Source: Castellaniella sp. (GTDB lineage: Bacteria; Pseudomonadota; Gammaproteobacteria; Burkholderiales; Burkholderiaceae_B). Taken from it: a stretch of DNA of 64,000 nt. Location of the stretch: assembly GCA_019104865.1 (NCBI GenBank), contig JAHRWZ010000024.1, positions 62,001-126,000 of the forward strand, in the 5' to 3' direction. Shown here one piece after another: positions 18,730 to 28,182 of the stretch; position 1 is the stretch's first letter, and each line of letters starts with the position of its first letter. A model generated the notes under the pieces. It was not told the origin of the DNA. It saw only the letters and a list, made by a program, of their open reading frames with translations, and made no database searches. Made by a program: the position numbers and the translations under genes.

Positions 18730-21356
18730 CCCCCCTTTCGCTCGATGGTCTTGCGGCCCTGCGTGGCCGTCTGCTGGAACGCCGTACCCAGGCCATCGAG
18801 GCTTACCGCGTGCATCTTCGGCCCGACACCCTGCTGACGGCGCTGCGCCGCATCGCCGACGACCAGGTCCACGAACTGCTGCGGATCCATCCCCTGCCAA
18901 AGGGCGCCTGCGTCGCCGCCGTCGGCGGCTACGGACGCGGTGAGCTCTACCCGGGGTCCGATCTGGATGTCCTGGTCCTGCTGGACCGCAGCCCGGATGC
19001 AGCCGACCGGACCCACATCGAGGACTTCGTCGCAGCGCTCTGGGACGTCGGCCTGGAGCCCGGCCACAGCGTGCGCACCCTGGCGCAATGCCGCCACGAG
19101 GCGGCTGCCGACATCACGGTGCAGACCGCCCTGCTGGAAGCCCGCTGGCTGGCGGGCAGCCGAAAGCTGTTCCAGCGCTTCCGCGATCAGATGCAGGCCG
19201 ACCTGGATCCCCGCGAGTTCTACCTGGCCAAGCGCACCGAGATGCAGCAGCGTCACGCGCGGCACCAGGACACGCCCTATGCCCTGGAACCCAACTGCAA
19301 AGAAGCGCCCGGCGGGCTGCGGGATCTGCAGGTGCTGCTATGGTTGGCACGGGCGGCGGGCCTGGGCGCGACCTGGAAGGACGTCGCCCGCACCGACCTG
19401 CTGACGTCGGTCGAATTCCGCACCCTGCGGCGCGCGGAGCGTGCCTTCAAGCGCCTGCGCATCGAACTGCACCTGTTGGCGGGGCGGCGCGAGGACCGGG
19501 TCCTGTTCGACCTGCAGCCGCGTCTGGCGCGCATCTACGGCTTCGTCGACCAGCCGCACCGGCGCGCCAGCGAATTGCTGATGCAGCGCTACTACTGGGC
19601 TGCGCGCGTGGTCTGCCAGGTCAACCGCCTGCTGATGCAAAGCCTGGAGGAGCGTCTGTTTCCGCTGCCCCAGGCCGACACGGACATCGACGACGATTTC
19701 TGCATCCGTCGCGACTATCTGGCGTTACGCCGTGACGATGCCTTCGAGCGCAACCCCGCGCTGCTGCTGCGCGTCTTCCTGGTCATGCAGCAGCACCCCG
19801 AACTGCAGGGCATGGCAGCCGGCACTCTGCGGGCCATGTGGCACGCCCGGCGTCACATCGATCAGCAATTTCGCGACAATCCCGTCAATCAGAGCCAGTT
19901 CCTGCAGATCCTGCAGCAGCCGCGCGGCATCGTCCACGCACTGCGGGATATGACAATGTGGAATATCCTGCCGCGCTACCTGCCGGTCTTCCGGCGCATC
20001 GTCGGCCAGATGCAGCACGATCTGTTCCACGCCTACACCGTGGATCAGCACATCCTGATGGTGATCCGCAATCTGCGGCGTTTCACCATGCCGGAACACG
20101 CCCAGGAATATCCGCTGGCCAGCCAGTTGATCGCCGACCTGGACGAACACTGGCTGCTGTACATCGCGGCCCTGTTCCACGACATCGCCAAAGGGCGCGG
20201 GGGCGACCACTCGCAACTGGGCGAGGCGGAAGTGCATCGATTCGCGGGACGCCACCACCTGTCGCGCGAACAGACCGGCTTCCTGGAATTTCTTGTGCGC
20301 GAGCACCTGACCATGTCCCAGGTGGCACAGAAACGTGACCTCAGCGACCCCCGGGTGATCCATGAATTCGCCGCCCGGGTCGGCAGCCAGCGCAACCTGG
20401 CCGCCCTGTACCTGCTGACGGTGGCGGATATCCGGGGCACCAGCCCCCGGGTCTGGAACGCCTGGAAGGGCAAGCTGCTGGAAGACCTGTACCACCTGAC
20501 GCTGGCCGCGCTGGGCGGCGCCCGGCCGGACACGGGCACGATCCTGGCGCTGCGCAAGGACGCTGCGGCCGCCGAAATCCGTCGCATGGGGCTGCGCGAC
20601 GAGAGCCGGGACGCCTTCTGGTCCCAGCTGGACGTTGCCTACTTCCTGCGGCACGACGCCAACGAGATCGCCTGGCACACGCGTCACCTGTACCACTGCT
20701 TCCAGGGGCCGAACCCTGTCGTGCGCGCCCGGGTCCTGGGCCAGAGCGAGGCGCTGCAGATCCTTGCCTATGCGCCCGACCGCAACGACCTGTTCATGGA
20801 CATCTGTACCTATTTCGACCGTCATGGGCAGAGCATCCAGGATGCGCGCATCCACACCACACGCCAGGGCTGGGCGTTGGACAGCTTCATCGTGCTGCTG
20901 CCCGAGGGCGACCGCGACTACCGGGCCCACGCAACGCTGATCGAGCACGAGCTGCTGGCCGCCCTGTCGGCGCCGCGCCCGACCCCGCAGCCCCAGCCCG
21001 CGCAGCGCCGGGGATCGCGCCGTTCGCGAATTTTTCCCATCATGCCCAGCATCACCCTGCAGGCCGACGAGCAGGGCGGCAACTGGCGCCTGTCGGTCAC
21101 GACGGCCGACCGGGTCGGCCTGCTGCACGACCTGGCTCGGGTGTTCACCCGCCATGGCGTCAATCTGAAGATGGCCAAGATCATGACCCTGGGCGACCGG
21201 GTCGAGGACATCTTCATCCTGCAGGGGTCGATCCTGGATCAGCCGCGCGGCCAACTGCAGTTCGAACGCCACGTCTTCGACGCGCTGACCACAGAAATTC
21301 CCCCGGGGGCGCGCCCCCTGTTCCAACCCGCTTCACATCCGCTTCCGACATCATGA
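18726..21356 (+). CDS. glnD: [Protein-PII] uridylyltransferase/uridylyl-removing enzyme
   Basis: GlnD senses glutamine and adds or removes UMP on the PII proteins that control nitrogen assimilation. The 876-residue protein has the nucleotidyltransferase motif GGYGRGELYPGSDLD at residues 67-81, the GlnD-linker region (CKEAPGGLRDLQ), an HD domain with LFHDIAKGRGGDHS for uridylyl removal, and two ACT domains at the C-terminus (around PDRNDLFMDICTYFDRHG and TADRVGLLHDLARVFTRHGV) that bind glutamine. ATG 18726 overlaps the map stop. The downstream overlap with dsbB is unusual. Confidence 0.96.
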   Translation: MTPLSLDGLAALRGRLLERRTQAIEAYRVHLRPDTLLTALRRIADDQVHELLRIHPLPKGACVAAVGGYGRGELYPGSDLDVLVLLDRSPDAADRTHIEDFVAALWDVGLEPGHSVRTLAQCRHEAAADITVQTALLEARWLAGSRKLFQRFRDQMQADLDPREFYLAKRTEMQQRHARHQDTPYALEPNCKEAPGGLRDLQVLLWLARAAGLGATWKDVARTDLLTSVEFRTLRRAERAFKRLRIELHLLAGRREDRVLFDLQPRLARIYGFVDQPHRRASELLMQRYYWAARVVCQVNRLLMQSLEERLFPLPQADTDIDDDFCIRRDYLALRRDDAFERNPALLLRVFLVMQQHPELQGMAAGTLRAMWHARRHIDQQFRDNPVNQSQFLQILQQPRGIVHALRDMTMWNILPRYLPVFRRIVGQMQHDLFHAYTVDQHILMVIRNLRRFTMPEHAQEYPLASQLIADLDEHWLLYIAALFHDIAKGRGGDHSQLGEAEVHRFAGRHHLSREQTGFLEFLVREHLTMSQVAQKRDLSDPRVIHEFAARVGSQRNLAALYLLTVADIRGTSPRVWNAWKGKLLEDLYHLTLAALGGARPDTGTILALRKDAAAAEIRRMGLRDESRDAFWSQLDVAYFLRHDANEIAWHTRHLYHCFQGPNPVVRARVLGQSEALQILAYAPDRNDLFMDICTYFDRHGQSIQDARIHTTRQGWALDSFIVLLPEGDRDYRAHATLIEHELLAALSAPRPTPQPQPAQRRGSRRSRIFPIMPSITLQADEQGGNWRLSVTTADRVGLLHDLARVFTRHGVNLKMAKIMTLGDRVEDIFILQGSILDQPRGQLQFERHVFDALTTEIPPGARPLFQPASHPLPTS

Positions 21357-21841
21357 AAATCACCCGATCCGACCGCATTCTCCGAATGATCGCTCTGCTG
21401 TGCCTGGCGGCCGTGGGCTTTGCCCTGATATCCCAGTATGGCTTCAATATGCAGCCCTGTGCCTGGTGCGTCCTGCAGCGGCTGATCCTGCTGGCCATCG
21501 CCGCCGTCTGCGGTCTGGCCAGCACCGGCTGGGGATCCATTCTGGTGCGCCGGATCGGCGCCGCGGCTGCGGCCGCACTGGCGATTTCCGGCGTCGTGGC
21601 CGCCTGGTACCAGTACAGCGTGGCGTCGCACTCGTTCTCGTGCGCCCAGACTTTCGCCGACCGATTCATTGCCGGCTCCGGGCTGGATGCCGCTCTGCCC
21701 TGGCTGTTTGGCATCTATGCCAGCTGCCTGGACGCGCGGGTCAGCCTGCTGGGTGTGGAATACGCCCTGTGGGGCCTGATGCTGTTCGTTGCCTGTGCCG
21801 TACTGGCCCTCTGGGCGCTGGGGCGCTCGGGACGCGACTGA
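21353..21841 (+). CDS. dsbB: Disulfide bond formation protein B
   Basis: DsbB reoxidises periplasmic DsbA and passes electrons to ubiquinone. The 162-residue protein has four hydrophobic segments (about 13-30, 41-58, 66-84 and 138-156). The first cysteine pair is Cys36 and Cys39 in QPCAWCVLQR, and the second is Cys97 (SFSCAQTF) and Cys125 (YASCLDAR). All four catalytic cysteines are therefore present. Its ATG overlaps the glnD stop as ATGA, implying translational coupling with a nitrogen regulator. It ends 90 bases before the convergent purF. Confidence 0.95.
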   Translation: MKITRSDRILRMIALLCLAAVGFALISQYGFNMQPCAWCVLQRLILLAIAAVCGLASTGWGSILVRRIGAAAAAALAISGVVAAWYQYSVASHSFSCAQTFADRFIAGSGLDAALPWLFGIYASCLDARVSLLGVEYALWGLMLFVACAVLALWALGRSGRD

Positions 21842-21931
21842 ATCCCTGTGGCAGGCACGAGGCCAGTCCACGCATGAACAGGCCAGGCCCTGACTGCGCC
21901 CGGAAGCTGGCCCGGGCCGGCTTGGTACGAA

Positions 21932-23434
21932 TCAGCCCTCGTCGACCGGGGCCGCCATCGCGCCCGATAGCGCCGCCATCCCGCGCGTGCGGCTCAGGCG
22001 TTCCAGATAGGCCGCATCGATGTCGCCCGTCACGTAGCGGCCGTTGAAGCAGGACGACTCGAAGCCATGCAGCGCCGGATTCAGATCCCGGAGTGACTGC
22101 TCCAGATCTTCGAGATCCTGGTAGACCAGCCCGTCGGCACCGATTTCCCGCGCGACCTGTTCGGTATCCCGGCCTGTGGCGATCAATTCTGCCTGGGTCG
22201 GCATGTCGATGCCATAGACGTTGGGATAGCGCACGGCGGGAGCGGCCGAGGCGAAATAGACCTTGTGGGCGCCGGCGGCCCGGGCCATATCCACGATTTC
22301 CCGGCTGGTGGTGCCGCGCACGATGGAATCGTCCACCAGCAGCACGTTCTTGCCACGAAATTCCATGTCGATGGCACTGAGCTTCTGACGCACGGATTTC
22401 TTGCGCACCGCCTGCCCCGGCATGATGAAGGTGCGGCCCACATAGCGGTTCTTGATGAAGCCTTCGCGGTAATTGAGCCCGAGACGGGAAGCCAGCTGCA
22501 TGGCTGATGGCCGCGAGGAATCGGGAATCGGCATGACCACATCGATGTCGCCCAGCCGCAGGGTCTTGGCGACATTGTCGGCCAGATACTCGCCCATGTG
22601 CAGGCGGGCATCGTAGATGGAAATGCCGTCCATGACGGAATCCGGCCGGGCGAAATAGACGTATTCGAACGCGCAAGGGGTCTGCACCAGCCCGGGGTCG
22701 GCACACAGTTCGTGACTGATCTCGCCGTCCTCGGTGATCACGATGGCCTCGCCGGGGGCGATGTCGCGTACGAGGGTGAAGCCGCTGGCCGTCAGCGCCA
22801 CCGATTCGGACGCCAGCATCCACTCGGGGCCCATGTCAGTGTCGTGGCGCCCCAGGCACAGCGGCCGGATACCGTGCGGATCCCGGAACGCCACCAGACC
22901 GAAGCTGCTGATGTTCGCGATGACGGCATAGGCGCCCTTGGCGCGGTGATGGACGGCGCGCACCGCCTGGAATACGGCATGCGCATCCAGCGTGACGCCA
23001 TCGGAAGCCTGCTGAAGTTCGTGCGCGAACACGTTGAGCAGGACTTCCGAATCCGAATTGGTGTTGATGTGGCGCCGGTCGTGCTTGAACAGCGCCTCGC
23101 GCAGTTCGCGCCAGTTGGTCAGGTTGCCATTGTGGACAAACGTGATGCCAAAGGGTGCATTCACGTAGAACGGCTGTGCCTCGTCCACGCTGGCGCTGGA
23201 CCCTGCCGTCGGATAGCGCACCTGGCCCAGGCCGCTGTTGCCGGGCAGCGCCCGCATGTTGCGGGTGCGGAACACGTCCCGGACCAGGCCGTGTGCCTTA
23301 TGCATGCTGAAGAACTGATCATGGGCCGTCGCAATGCCCGCCGCGTCCTGGCCACGATGCTGCAACAACAACAGACTGTCATAGATCAACTGATTGACGG
23401 GGCCCTTGCCCATCACACCCACGATTCCACACAT
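21932..23434 (-). CDS. purF: Amidophosphoribosyltransferase
   Basis: PurF makes phosphoribosylamine from PRPP and glutamine, the first step of purine synthesis. The 500-residue protein starts [15 protein letters not shown], so Cys2 becomes the N-terminal glutaminase nucleophile after methionine removal. The C-terminal phosphoribosyltransferase domain has the PRPP loop [18 protein letters not shown]. The start at 23434 is fixed by the required position of the cysteine. It follows cvpA by 22 bases; cvpA-purF is a widespread pair. Confidence 0.97.
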   Translation of the reverse strand: MCGIVGVMGKGPVNQLIYDSLLLLQHRGQDAAGIATAHDQFFSMHKAHGLVRDVFRTRNMRALPGNSGLGQVRYPTAGSSASVDEAQPFYVNAPFGITFVHNGNLTNWRELREALFKHDRRHINTNSDSEVLLNVFAHELQQASDGVTLDAHAVFQAVRAVHHRAKGAYAVIANISSFGLVAFRDPHGIRPLCLGRHDTDMGPEWMLASESVALTASGFTLVRDIAPGEAIVITEDGEISHELCADPGLVQTPCAFEYVYFARPDSVMDGISIYDARLHMGEYLADNVAKTLRLGDIDVVMPIPDSSRPSAMQLASRLGLNYREGFIKNRYVGRTFIMPGQAVRKKSVRQKLSAIDMEFRGKNVLLVDDSIVRGTTSREIVDMARAAGAHKVYFASAAPAVRYPNVYGIDMPTQAELIATGRDTEQVAREIGADGLVYQDLEDLEQSLRDLNPALHGFESSCFNGRYVTGDIDAAYLERLSRTRGMAALSGAMAAPVDEG

Positions 23435-23456
23435 GATGATTGATATCCGAGACTGA

Positions 23457-23945
23457 CTAATAAGGGAGCAGCTGCGCCACATCCATGGGCAGCAGGAATT
23501 TGACTTGCTGGAAACCCTTCACCAGGGCGGCCGACGTGCGTGCTTGCTGCCACCAGGGTTCCCGGGGCAGTTCGGTGTAGCCGGCCAGACCGATCAGCGC
23601 CAACACCAGCACGGCACCGCGCACCGCGCCGAACACGGCACCCAGGCCATGATCCGCGGGGGTCAGCCCGGTCCGATCCACTAGCGCGCCCAGCGCCATG
23701 TTCAGCAGCCCCACCCCCAGCAGCGTCAGCACGAACACCGCGCCATAGGCTGCCAGCGTGCGCAGCAGGCCGTTATCGATCACGGTATCCAGCCAGATCG
23801 AGGCCGACGGCCCCCACCAGATGGCGGCGACAAATGCGGCAACGTAGGCAACCAGCGATAGCACTTCGCGCAGGAAGCCCCGCAGCAGGCCGATCAGGCT
23901 GGACACCGCCACGATCGTCAGGACGATATAGTCGAAGCTGGTCAC
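23457..23945 (-). CDS. cvpA: CvpA family membrane protein
   Basis: CvpA is a small inner-membrane protein, first noted for its need in colicin V production; its molecular job is still unclear. The 162-residue product starts with a GTG codon whose bases overlap the stop of the upstream SPOR gene (GTGA). It has about four membrane segments (near 5-21, 27-45, 64-83 and 105-123) and the family features [20 protein letters not shown] and [10 protein letters not shown]. The place before purF is typical. Confidence 0.9.
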   Translation of the reverse strand: MTSFDYIVLTIVAVSSLIGLLRGFLREVLSLVAYVAAFVAAIWWGPSASIWLDTVIDNGLLRTLAAYGAVFVLTLLGVGLLNMALGALVDRTGLTPADHGLGAVFGAVRGAVLVLALIGLAGYTELPREPWWQQARTSAALVKGFQQVKFLLPMDVAQLLPY

Positions 23946-24811
23946 TTGTCGGAAATCAGACCGTTCTGATATCCCAGCGCCCGCAGGCGGGTCTGAGCCG
24001 CCTGGGCCGCCTCGTGCGAGCTGAAGGGGCCGACTCGCAGCCGATAGACCGTGCGCCCGGCCGACTGGCCCTGTTCGACGTAGGCATCGGTCACCCCGGA
24101 CTGGCGCAGGTTGTCACGACGCCGCTGTGCGTCCTGTTCGGTGGTGTACGCTGCAACCTGCAGGAAGTAGCGGCCCGACTGCGATGTCGTGGCGGGCGCG
24201 GCGCTGCGCGCCGTGGGCGGCGATTTCCCCGCCAGCAGCGCCAACGCCACGGAACCGTCATCGGTACGTTCGACAGCGGGTTTTGCGGGCTTTTGGGGCT
24301 TGCTGGCTTCGGCCACCGGCTTCGCCGGAGCCGGCGATTCGGGACGAACCGCGGGTTTAGGCGGCGCCACAGGAGCCGGTTGCGATACCGCGCCGGCGGC
24401 CGGCGCGTTCTGGGCCACAGCCGGCGCCGCAGCACCGGTTTGCGGCGGGTTGGTGCCTGTCGTGCCGGCATCGCCCAAAGGCGGCTGAACGGTGCCCTGG
24501 GCTACGGAACCGCTGGCGGGATTCGTGGCCGCACCCTGCGCGGCGGCATTATCCGCCTGGTTTGCCATAGGGTCGGGCGCAGCCGGCAGCCCGGCGGGAG
24601 CCGCTGGCACAACGACCGGAGCGGGCATGTTGTCCGAGGGCGGTTTTTCGAAGAGCCAGGGAACAACGATGAAGGCGGCCAGCACCAGCGCGAGCGCGCC
24701 GATCAGGCGACGGCGCGCCTTGCCGCGAAGTTCCTTGAGTTGGGCCTCGCTGGTTGCGCTGGAACGTGCCGATGCGCGTTTCCCCGTGTCGGTCCCGTGA
24801 CGAAAAAACAT
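23942..24811 (-). CDS. SPOR-domain membrane protein (DedD-like)
   Basis: Proteins of this type bind denuded glycan strands at the division septum through a C-terminal SPOR domain. The 289-residue product has a short cytoplasmic start, a single membrane helix (LIGALALVLAAFIVVPWLF, about residues 36-54), a long Pro/Ala-rich periplasmic linker (about 60-205) and a SPOR domain at the end (YFLQVAAYTTEQDAQRRRDN to ALGYQNGLIS). I chose ATG 24811 because GGTGAG lies about 8 bases upstream; an in-frame GTG occurs four codons earlier. The gene order folC-dedD-cvpA-purF matches E. coli, so the DedD identity is likely. Confidence 0.85.
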   Translation of the reverse strand: MFFRHGTDTGKRASARSSATSEAQLKELRGKARRRLIGALALVLAAFIVVPWLFEKPPSDNMPAPVVVPAAPAGLPAAPDPMANQADNAAAQGAATNPASGSVAQGTVQPPLGDAGTTGTNPPQTGAAAPAVAQNAPAAGAVSQPAPVAPPKPAVRPESPAPAKPVAEASKPQKPAKPAVERTDDGSVALALLAGKSPPTARSAAPATTSQSGRYFLQVAAYTTEQDAQRRRDNLRQSGVTDAYVEQGQSAGRTVYRLRVGPFSSHEAAQAAQTRLRALGYQNGLISDK

Positions 24812-24857
24812 CGTGCAGCTCACCCATTACAAAGGGCGGGCCGACGCGCCCGCCCGG

Positions 24858-26270
24858 TCAAGAGAGGACGTCCCTGCCTTCGAGGCGCAGGACCTGAAGT
24901 ACCGGGCCGACCGTCGCAAATGACCCGAACACGAGAATTCTATCATTGTCGGTCGCCAGCTTTCGGGCCTCGGCAAAGGCTTGTTCCGGACTGTCAAATG
25001 TCGATACCTGAACATCCCGGCTGGCGACGGCGGGCCTTGGCTTGGCCCGTACCCCGGGCTTATGGTCGCCCGATGCGCGGGACACCTCGGCCGTCTGCGC
25101 GATGAAGGGATCGACCGGCGTCTCTTCGCCGGTGATGCGACGCACGACATCGGCCAGTTCCTGCGCGCTCGTGCCGCGCGGCCCGCCCAGCGTGACGCAC
25201 ATCCAGCGGTCGACCCGGTTTGCGAGGCGCGACAGAGTCGTTTCGATATCCTTGTCGTGCAGCATGCCGACCACCGCGTAAGTGTGCGGATAATGGCCCA
25301 TGCTGTCCAGGTTCTGCCCCAGCGCCGAAGCCGCATGCGGGTTATGCCCCACATCCAGGATCGTGGCCGGCAGGCCCGGCAGGATCTGCATGCGCCCAGG
25401 CAGGCTGACATGCAGCAGGCCATTACGGACGTTCTGCTGCGTCACGACCAGACGGTCGCGCAAGGTTTCCAGCGCCGCCAGGGCTGCGGAGGCATTGAGC
25501 AACTGATTGGCACCCCGCAGCGACGGATAGCCCAGCGCGTTGCGGCGCTGATCGCGTCCGCCGTAGGCCCATTGCTGGCGGTCGCCCGAATAATTGAAGT
25601 CGGTCCCGAAGCGCCAGAGATCGGCGCCGATTTCCTGGGCGTAATCGATGACCGTCTGTGGTGGCACCGGATCGGCGCAGATGGCGGGCTTGCCGGGACG
25701 GAAGATGTGCGCCTTTTCCCACCCGATGGCTTCCCGGGTGTTGCCCAGATAGGCCATGTGGTCCAGATCCACGCTGGTCAGAATGGCGCAATCGGCGTCG
25801 ATCAGGTTGACAGCATCCAGACGCCCGCCCAGACCGACTTCCAGCACCACGACGTCCAGCCGGGCTGCCTGGAACAGCAACAAAGCGGCCAGCGTAGTCA
25901 TCTCGAAGTACGTCAGCGTCACGTCACCCCGGACGGATTCGATGCGCTCGAGCTGAGCCACGATGTCCGCGTCGCTCGCTTCCTGACCATCGATCCGGAT
26001 GCGTTCGTTGAAGCGCAGAAGGTGCGGCGAGGTGTATTCCCCGACATGGTAGCCTGCATCCAGCAGGATGGATTCCAGCATGGCGCAGGTCGAACCCTTG
26101 CCGTTGGTGCCCGCCACCGTGATCTTGACGCAATCGAGGGAGAGTTCCAGGCGCGCCGCCACAGCACGGATGCGATCCAGCCCCAGGTCGATGGCTTTCG
26201 GATGCAGGGTTTCCAGATAGGCCAGCCAGTCGGCCAGCGCGGCGTCCCGGGCAGGAGCAGAAGATGACAT
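24858..26270 (-). CDS. folC: Bifunctional folylpolyglutamate synthase/dihydrofolate synthase
   Basis: FolC joins glutamate to dihydropteroate and extends folate polyglutamate tails. The 470-residue Mur-ligase-fold protein has the P-loop VAGTNGKGSTCAML, then GEYTSPHLLRFNERI, YFEMTTLAALL, VLEVGLGGRLDAVN and the second-domain motif ILDVGHNPHAA. It is somewhat longer than the E. coli enzyme (422) because of an insertion before the C-terminal domain (about residues 370-410). The start is uncertain between ATG 26270 and an in-frame GTG at 26285. It follows the lpdA terminator, so it should have its own promoter in a gap of about 90 bases. Confidence 0.94.
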   Translation of the reverse strand: MSSSAPARDAALADWLAYLETLHPKAIDLGLDRIRAVAARLELSLDCVKITVAGTNGKGSTCAMLESILLDAGYHVGEYTSPHLLRFNERIRIDGQEASDADIVAQLERIESVRGDVTLTYFEMTTLAALLLFQAARLDVVVLEVGLGGRLDAVNLIDADCAILTSVDLDHMAYLGNTREAIGWEKAHIFRPGKPAICADPVPPQTVIDYAQEIGADLWRFGTDFNYSGDRQQWAYGGRDQRRNALGYPSLRGANQLLNASAALAALETLRDRLVVTQQNVRNGLLHVSLPGRMQILPGLPATILDVGHNPHAASALGQNLDSMGHYPHTYAVVGMLHDKDIETTLSRLANRVDRWMCVTLGGPRGTSAQELADVVRRITGEETPVDPFIAQTAEVSRASGDHKPGVRAKPRPAVASRDVQVSTFDSPEQAFAEARKLATDNDRILVFGSFATVGPVLQVLRLEGRDVLS

Positions 26271-26285
26271 GAGAATGAGAACCAC

Positions 26286-26322
26286 AAAGAAAAACGGCAG
26301 GTGCCGATATTAGCACCTGCCG
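26286..26322 (-). terminator. Intrinsic terminator of the aceEF-lpdA operon
   Basis: A perfect 10-base-pair stem (CGGCAGGTGC at 26295-26304 with GCACCTGCCG at 26313-26322, 8-base loop) is followed on the minus strand by TTTTTCTTT. It lies 57 bases beyond the lpdA stop and just upstream of folC. This is the clearest Rho-independent terminator in the window. Confidence 0.88.
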
Positions 26323-26378
26323 TCGAGTCACACGCAGGCAGCCCTACTGCCCGTGCAGGCTGCGCAGCGTGGGGGCCC

Positions 26379-28172
26379 TTACTTCTTTCGCGCCGGCGGC
26401 ACGTCGGTGCAATGACCGTCCGCGACCTCGGCGGCCATGCCGATCGATTCGCCCAGCGTCGGATGCGGGTGGATCGTCTTGCCGATATCCACGGAATCCG
26501 CCCCCATCTCGATGGCCAGGGCCACTTCGCTGATCAGGTCCCCAGCATGGGTGCCCACGATCCCGCCACCCAGCACACGGCCGGTTTCGGCATCGAACAG
26601 CAGCTTGGTGAAACCCTCGTCACGCCCGTTGGCGATCGCACGACCCGATGCCTGCCACGGGAACAGGCCTTTCTTCAGGGCGACGCCCTGCTTTTTGGCC
26701 TCTTCCTCGGTCAGACCGACCCAGGCGACTTCCGGGTCCGTGTAGGCGACCGATGGAATCACGCGGGCATCGAAGAAGGCCTTTTCGCCGGCGATCGCTT
26801 CCGCCGCCACATGCGCCTCGTGCACGGCCTTGTGCGCCAGCATGGGCTGGCCCACGATGTCACCGATGGCGTAGATGTGCGGCACATTGGTGCGCATCTG
26901 CTTGTCCACAGCGATGAAGCCGCGATCCCCAATGATCACGCCGGCGTTCTCGGCGCCGATCTTCTTGCCATTGGGCGAGCGGCCCACGGCCTGCAGCACC
27001 AGATCGTAGCGCTGGGGTTCCTTCGGCGCGGCCTCGCCTTCGAAGGTCACCCAGATCCCGTCGTCCTTCGCCTCGGCCGCCACGGTCTTGGTCTTGAGCA
27101 TGACATGATCGAAGCGCTGGGCGTTCATCTTGTCCCAGACCTTGACCAGATCGCGGTCGGCCCCGGTCATCAGGGTCGGCAGCATCTCGACCACGTCCAG
27201 GCGGGCGCCCAATGCGGAATAGACTGTCCCCATCTCCAGGCCGATGATGCCGCCGCCGACGATCAGCATGCGCTTCGGGATGGATTTCAGCGCCAGGGCA
27301 CCGGTAGAATCCACGATGCGTGGATCGTCGGGCAGGAACGGCAGCTTCACGGACTGGCTGCCGGCGGCGATGATGGCCGAGGCGAACTTCACCGCCGTCC
27401 GCCCGCCATCGGGCTTGGTCACTGTCAGATGGTGCGGGTCGGCAAAAGTGCCCACGCCCTGAATGACCGAGACCTTGCGCGCCTTGGCCATCCCGGCCAG
27501 GCCACCCGTCAGCTTGCCGACGACGGAGTCCTTATAGCCGCGCACCGCATCGAGATCGATCTTCGGTTCGCCGAAGGTGATGCCGTGAGCCGACAGGGAC
27601 TTGGCTTCCTCGAGCACGGCGGCCGTGTGCAGCAGGGCTTTGGACGGAATGCAGCCCACGTTCAGGCAGACCCCGCCCAGAGTGGTGTAGCGTTCCACCA
27701 GCACGACCTTCAGACCGAGGTCGGCGGCACGGAAGGCAGCGGAATACCCGCCGGGGCCCGCCCCCAGCACCAGCACATCGCAATCAGCGTCGGCGGTACC
27801 GGCAAACTGTGCCGGCGCGGGCCCGGCCTGGACGGCAGGTGCCGCGACAGCCACAGCGGGCTGCGCGGACGCGGCATGGGTGGCTGCGGCAGGCGCCGGG
27901 GCAGCCGGTGCCGGAGCGGAGACGGCAGCCGAGTCGGCGGAATCAATCCGCAGGATGGCCATGCCCTGCGACACCTTGTCGCCGATCTTGACCAGGATTT
28001 CCTTCACTACCCCCCCCTGATCGGCCGGGATTTCCATGGAGGCCTTGTCGGATTCGACCGTGATCAGGCTTTGTTCGGGCTGGATGGTGTCGCCCACGGC
28101 GACCAGAATCTCGATGACATCGACTTGATCGAAATCGCCGATGTCGGGAACGTTGACGTCCTTGATGCTCAT
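26379..28172 (-). CDS. lpdA: Dihydrolipoamide dehydrogenase (E3) with N-terminal lipoyl domain
   Basis: E3 reoxidises the dihydrolipoyl groups of pyruvate dehydrogenase with FAD and NAD+. The 597-residue protein is longer than ordinary E3 (about 470) because it carries a lipoyl domain at residues 1-80, with the modified lysine in [12 protein letters not shown], joined by an Ala/Pro-rich linker (about 85-125). The E3 core has the FAD motif [14 protein letters not shown], the redox pair in [13 protein letters not shown], the NAD motif [12 protein letters not shown] and the C-terminal catalytic HPHPTLGES. Such lipoyl-bearing E3 proteins are known from Neisseria, Ralstonia and relatives. ATG 28172 lies 10 bases after aceF. 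Confidence 0.96.
   Translation of the reverse strand: MSIKDVNVPDIGDFDQVDVIEILVAVGDTIQPEQSLITVESDKASMEIPADQGGVVKEILVKIGDKVSQGMAILRIDSADSAAVSAPAPAAPAPAAATHAASAQPAVAVAAPAVQAGPAPAQFAGTADADCDVLVLGAGPGGYSAAFRAADLGLKVVLVERYTTLGGVCLNVGCIPSKALLHTAAVLEEAKSLSAHGITFGEPKIDLDAVRGYKDSVVGKLTGGLAGMAKARKVSVIQGVGTFADPHHLTVTKPDGGRTAVKFASAIIAAGSQSVKLPFLPDDPRIVDSTGALALKSIPKRMLIVGGGIIGLEMGTVYSALGARLDVVEMLPTLMTGADRDLVKVWDKMNAQRFDHVMLKTKTVAAEAKDDGIWVTFEGEAAPKEPQRYDLVLQAVGRSPNGKKIGAENAGVIIGDRGFIAVDKQMRTNVPHIYAIGDIVGQPMLAHKAVHEAHVAAEAIAGEKAFFDARVIPSVAYTDPEVAWVGLTEEEAKKQGVALKKGLFPWQASGRAIANGRDEGFTKLLFDAETGRVLGGGIVGTHAGDLISEVALAIEMGADSVDIGKTIHPHPTLGESIGMAAEVADGHCTDVPPARKK
28042..28148. repeat. Direct repeat: lipoyl-domain segment of lpdA (copy of 29402-29508)
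   Basis: This 107-base segment in lpdA matches the segment 29402-29508 in aceF at 98 positions by direct comparison. All nine differences that I count fall at third codon positions, so the two encoded lipoyl segments are almost identical, with a single Gln/His change. Confidence 0.85.
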
Positions 28173-28182
28173 GCGCGCCCCC

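Noticed and set aside
24190-24660. Possible repeat array in the SPOR-protein gene (Ala/Pro-rich stretch)
   Set aside because: The composition bias is a periplasmic linker; there are no regular units, spacers or CRISPR-like repeats.
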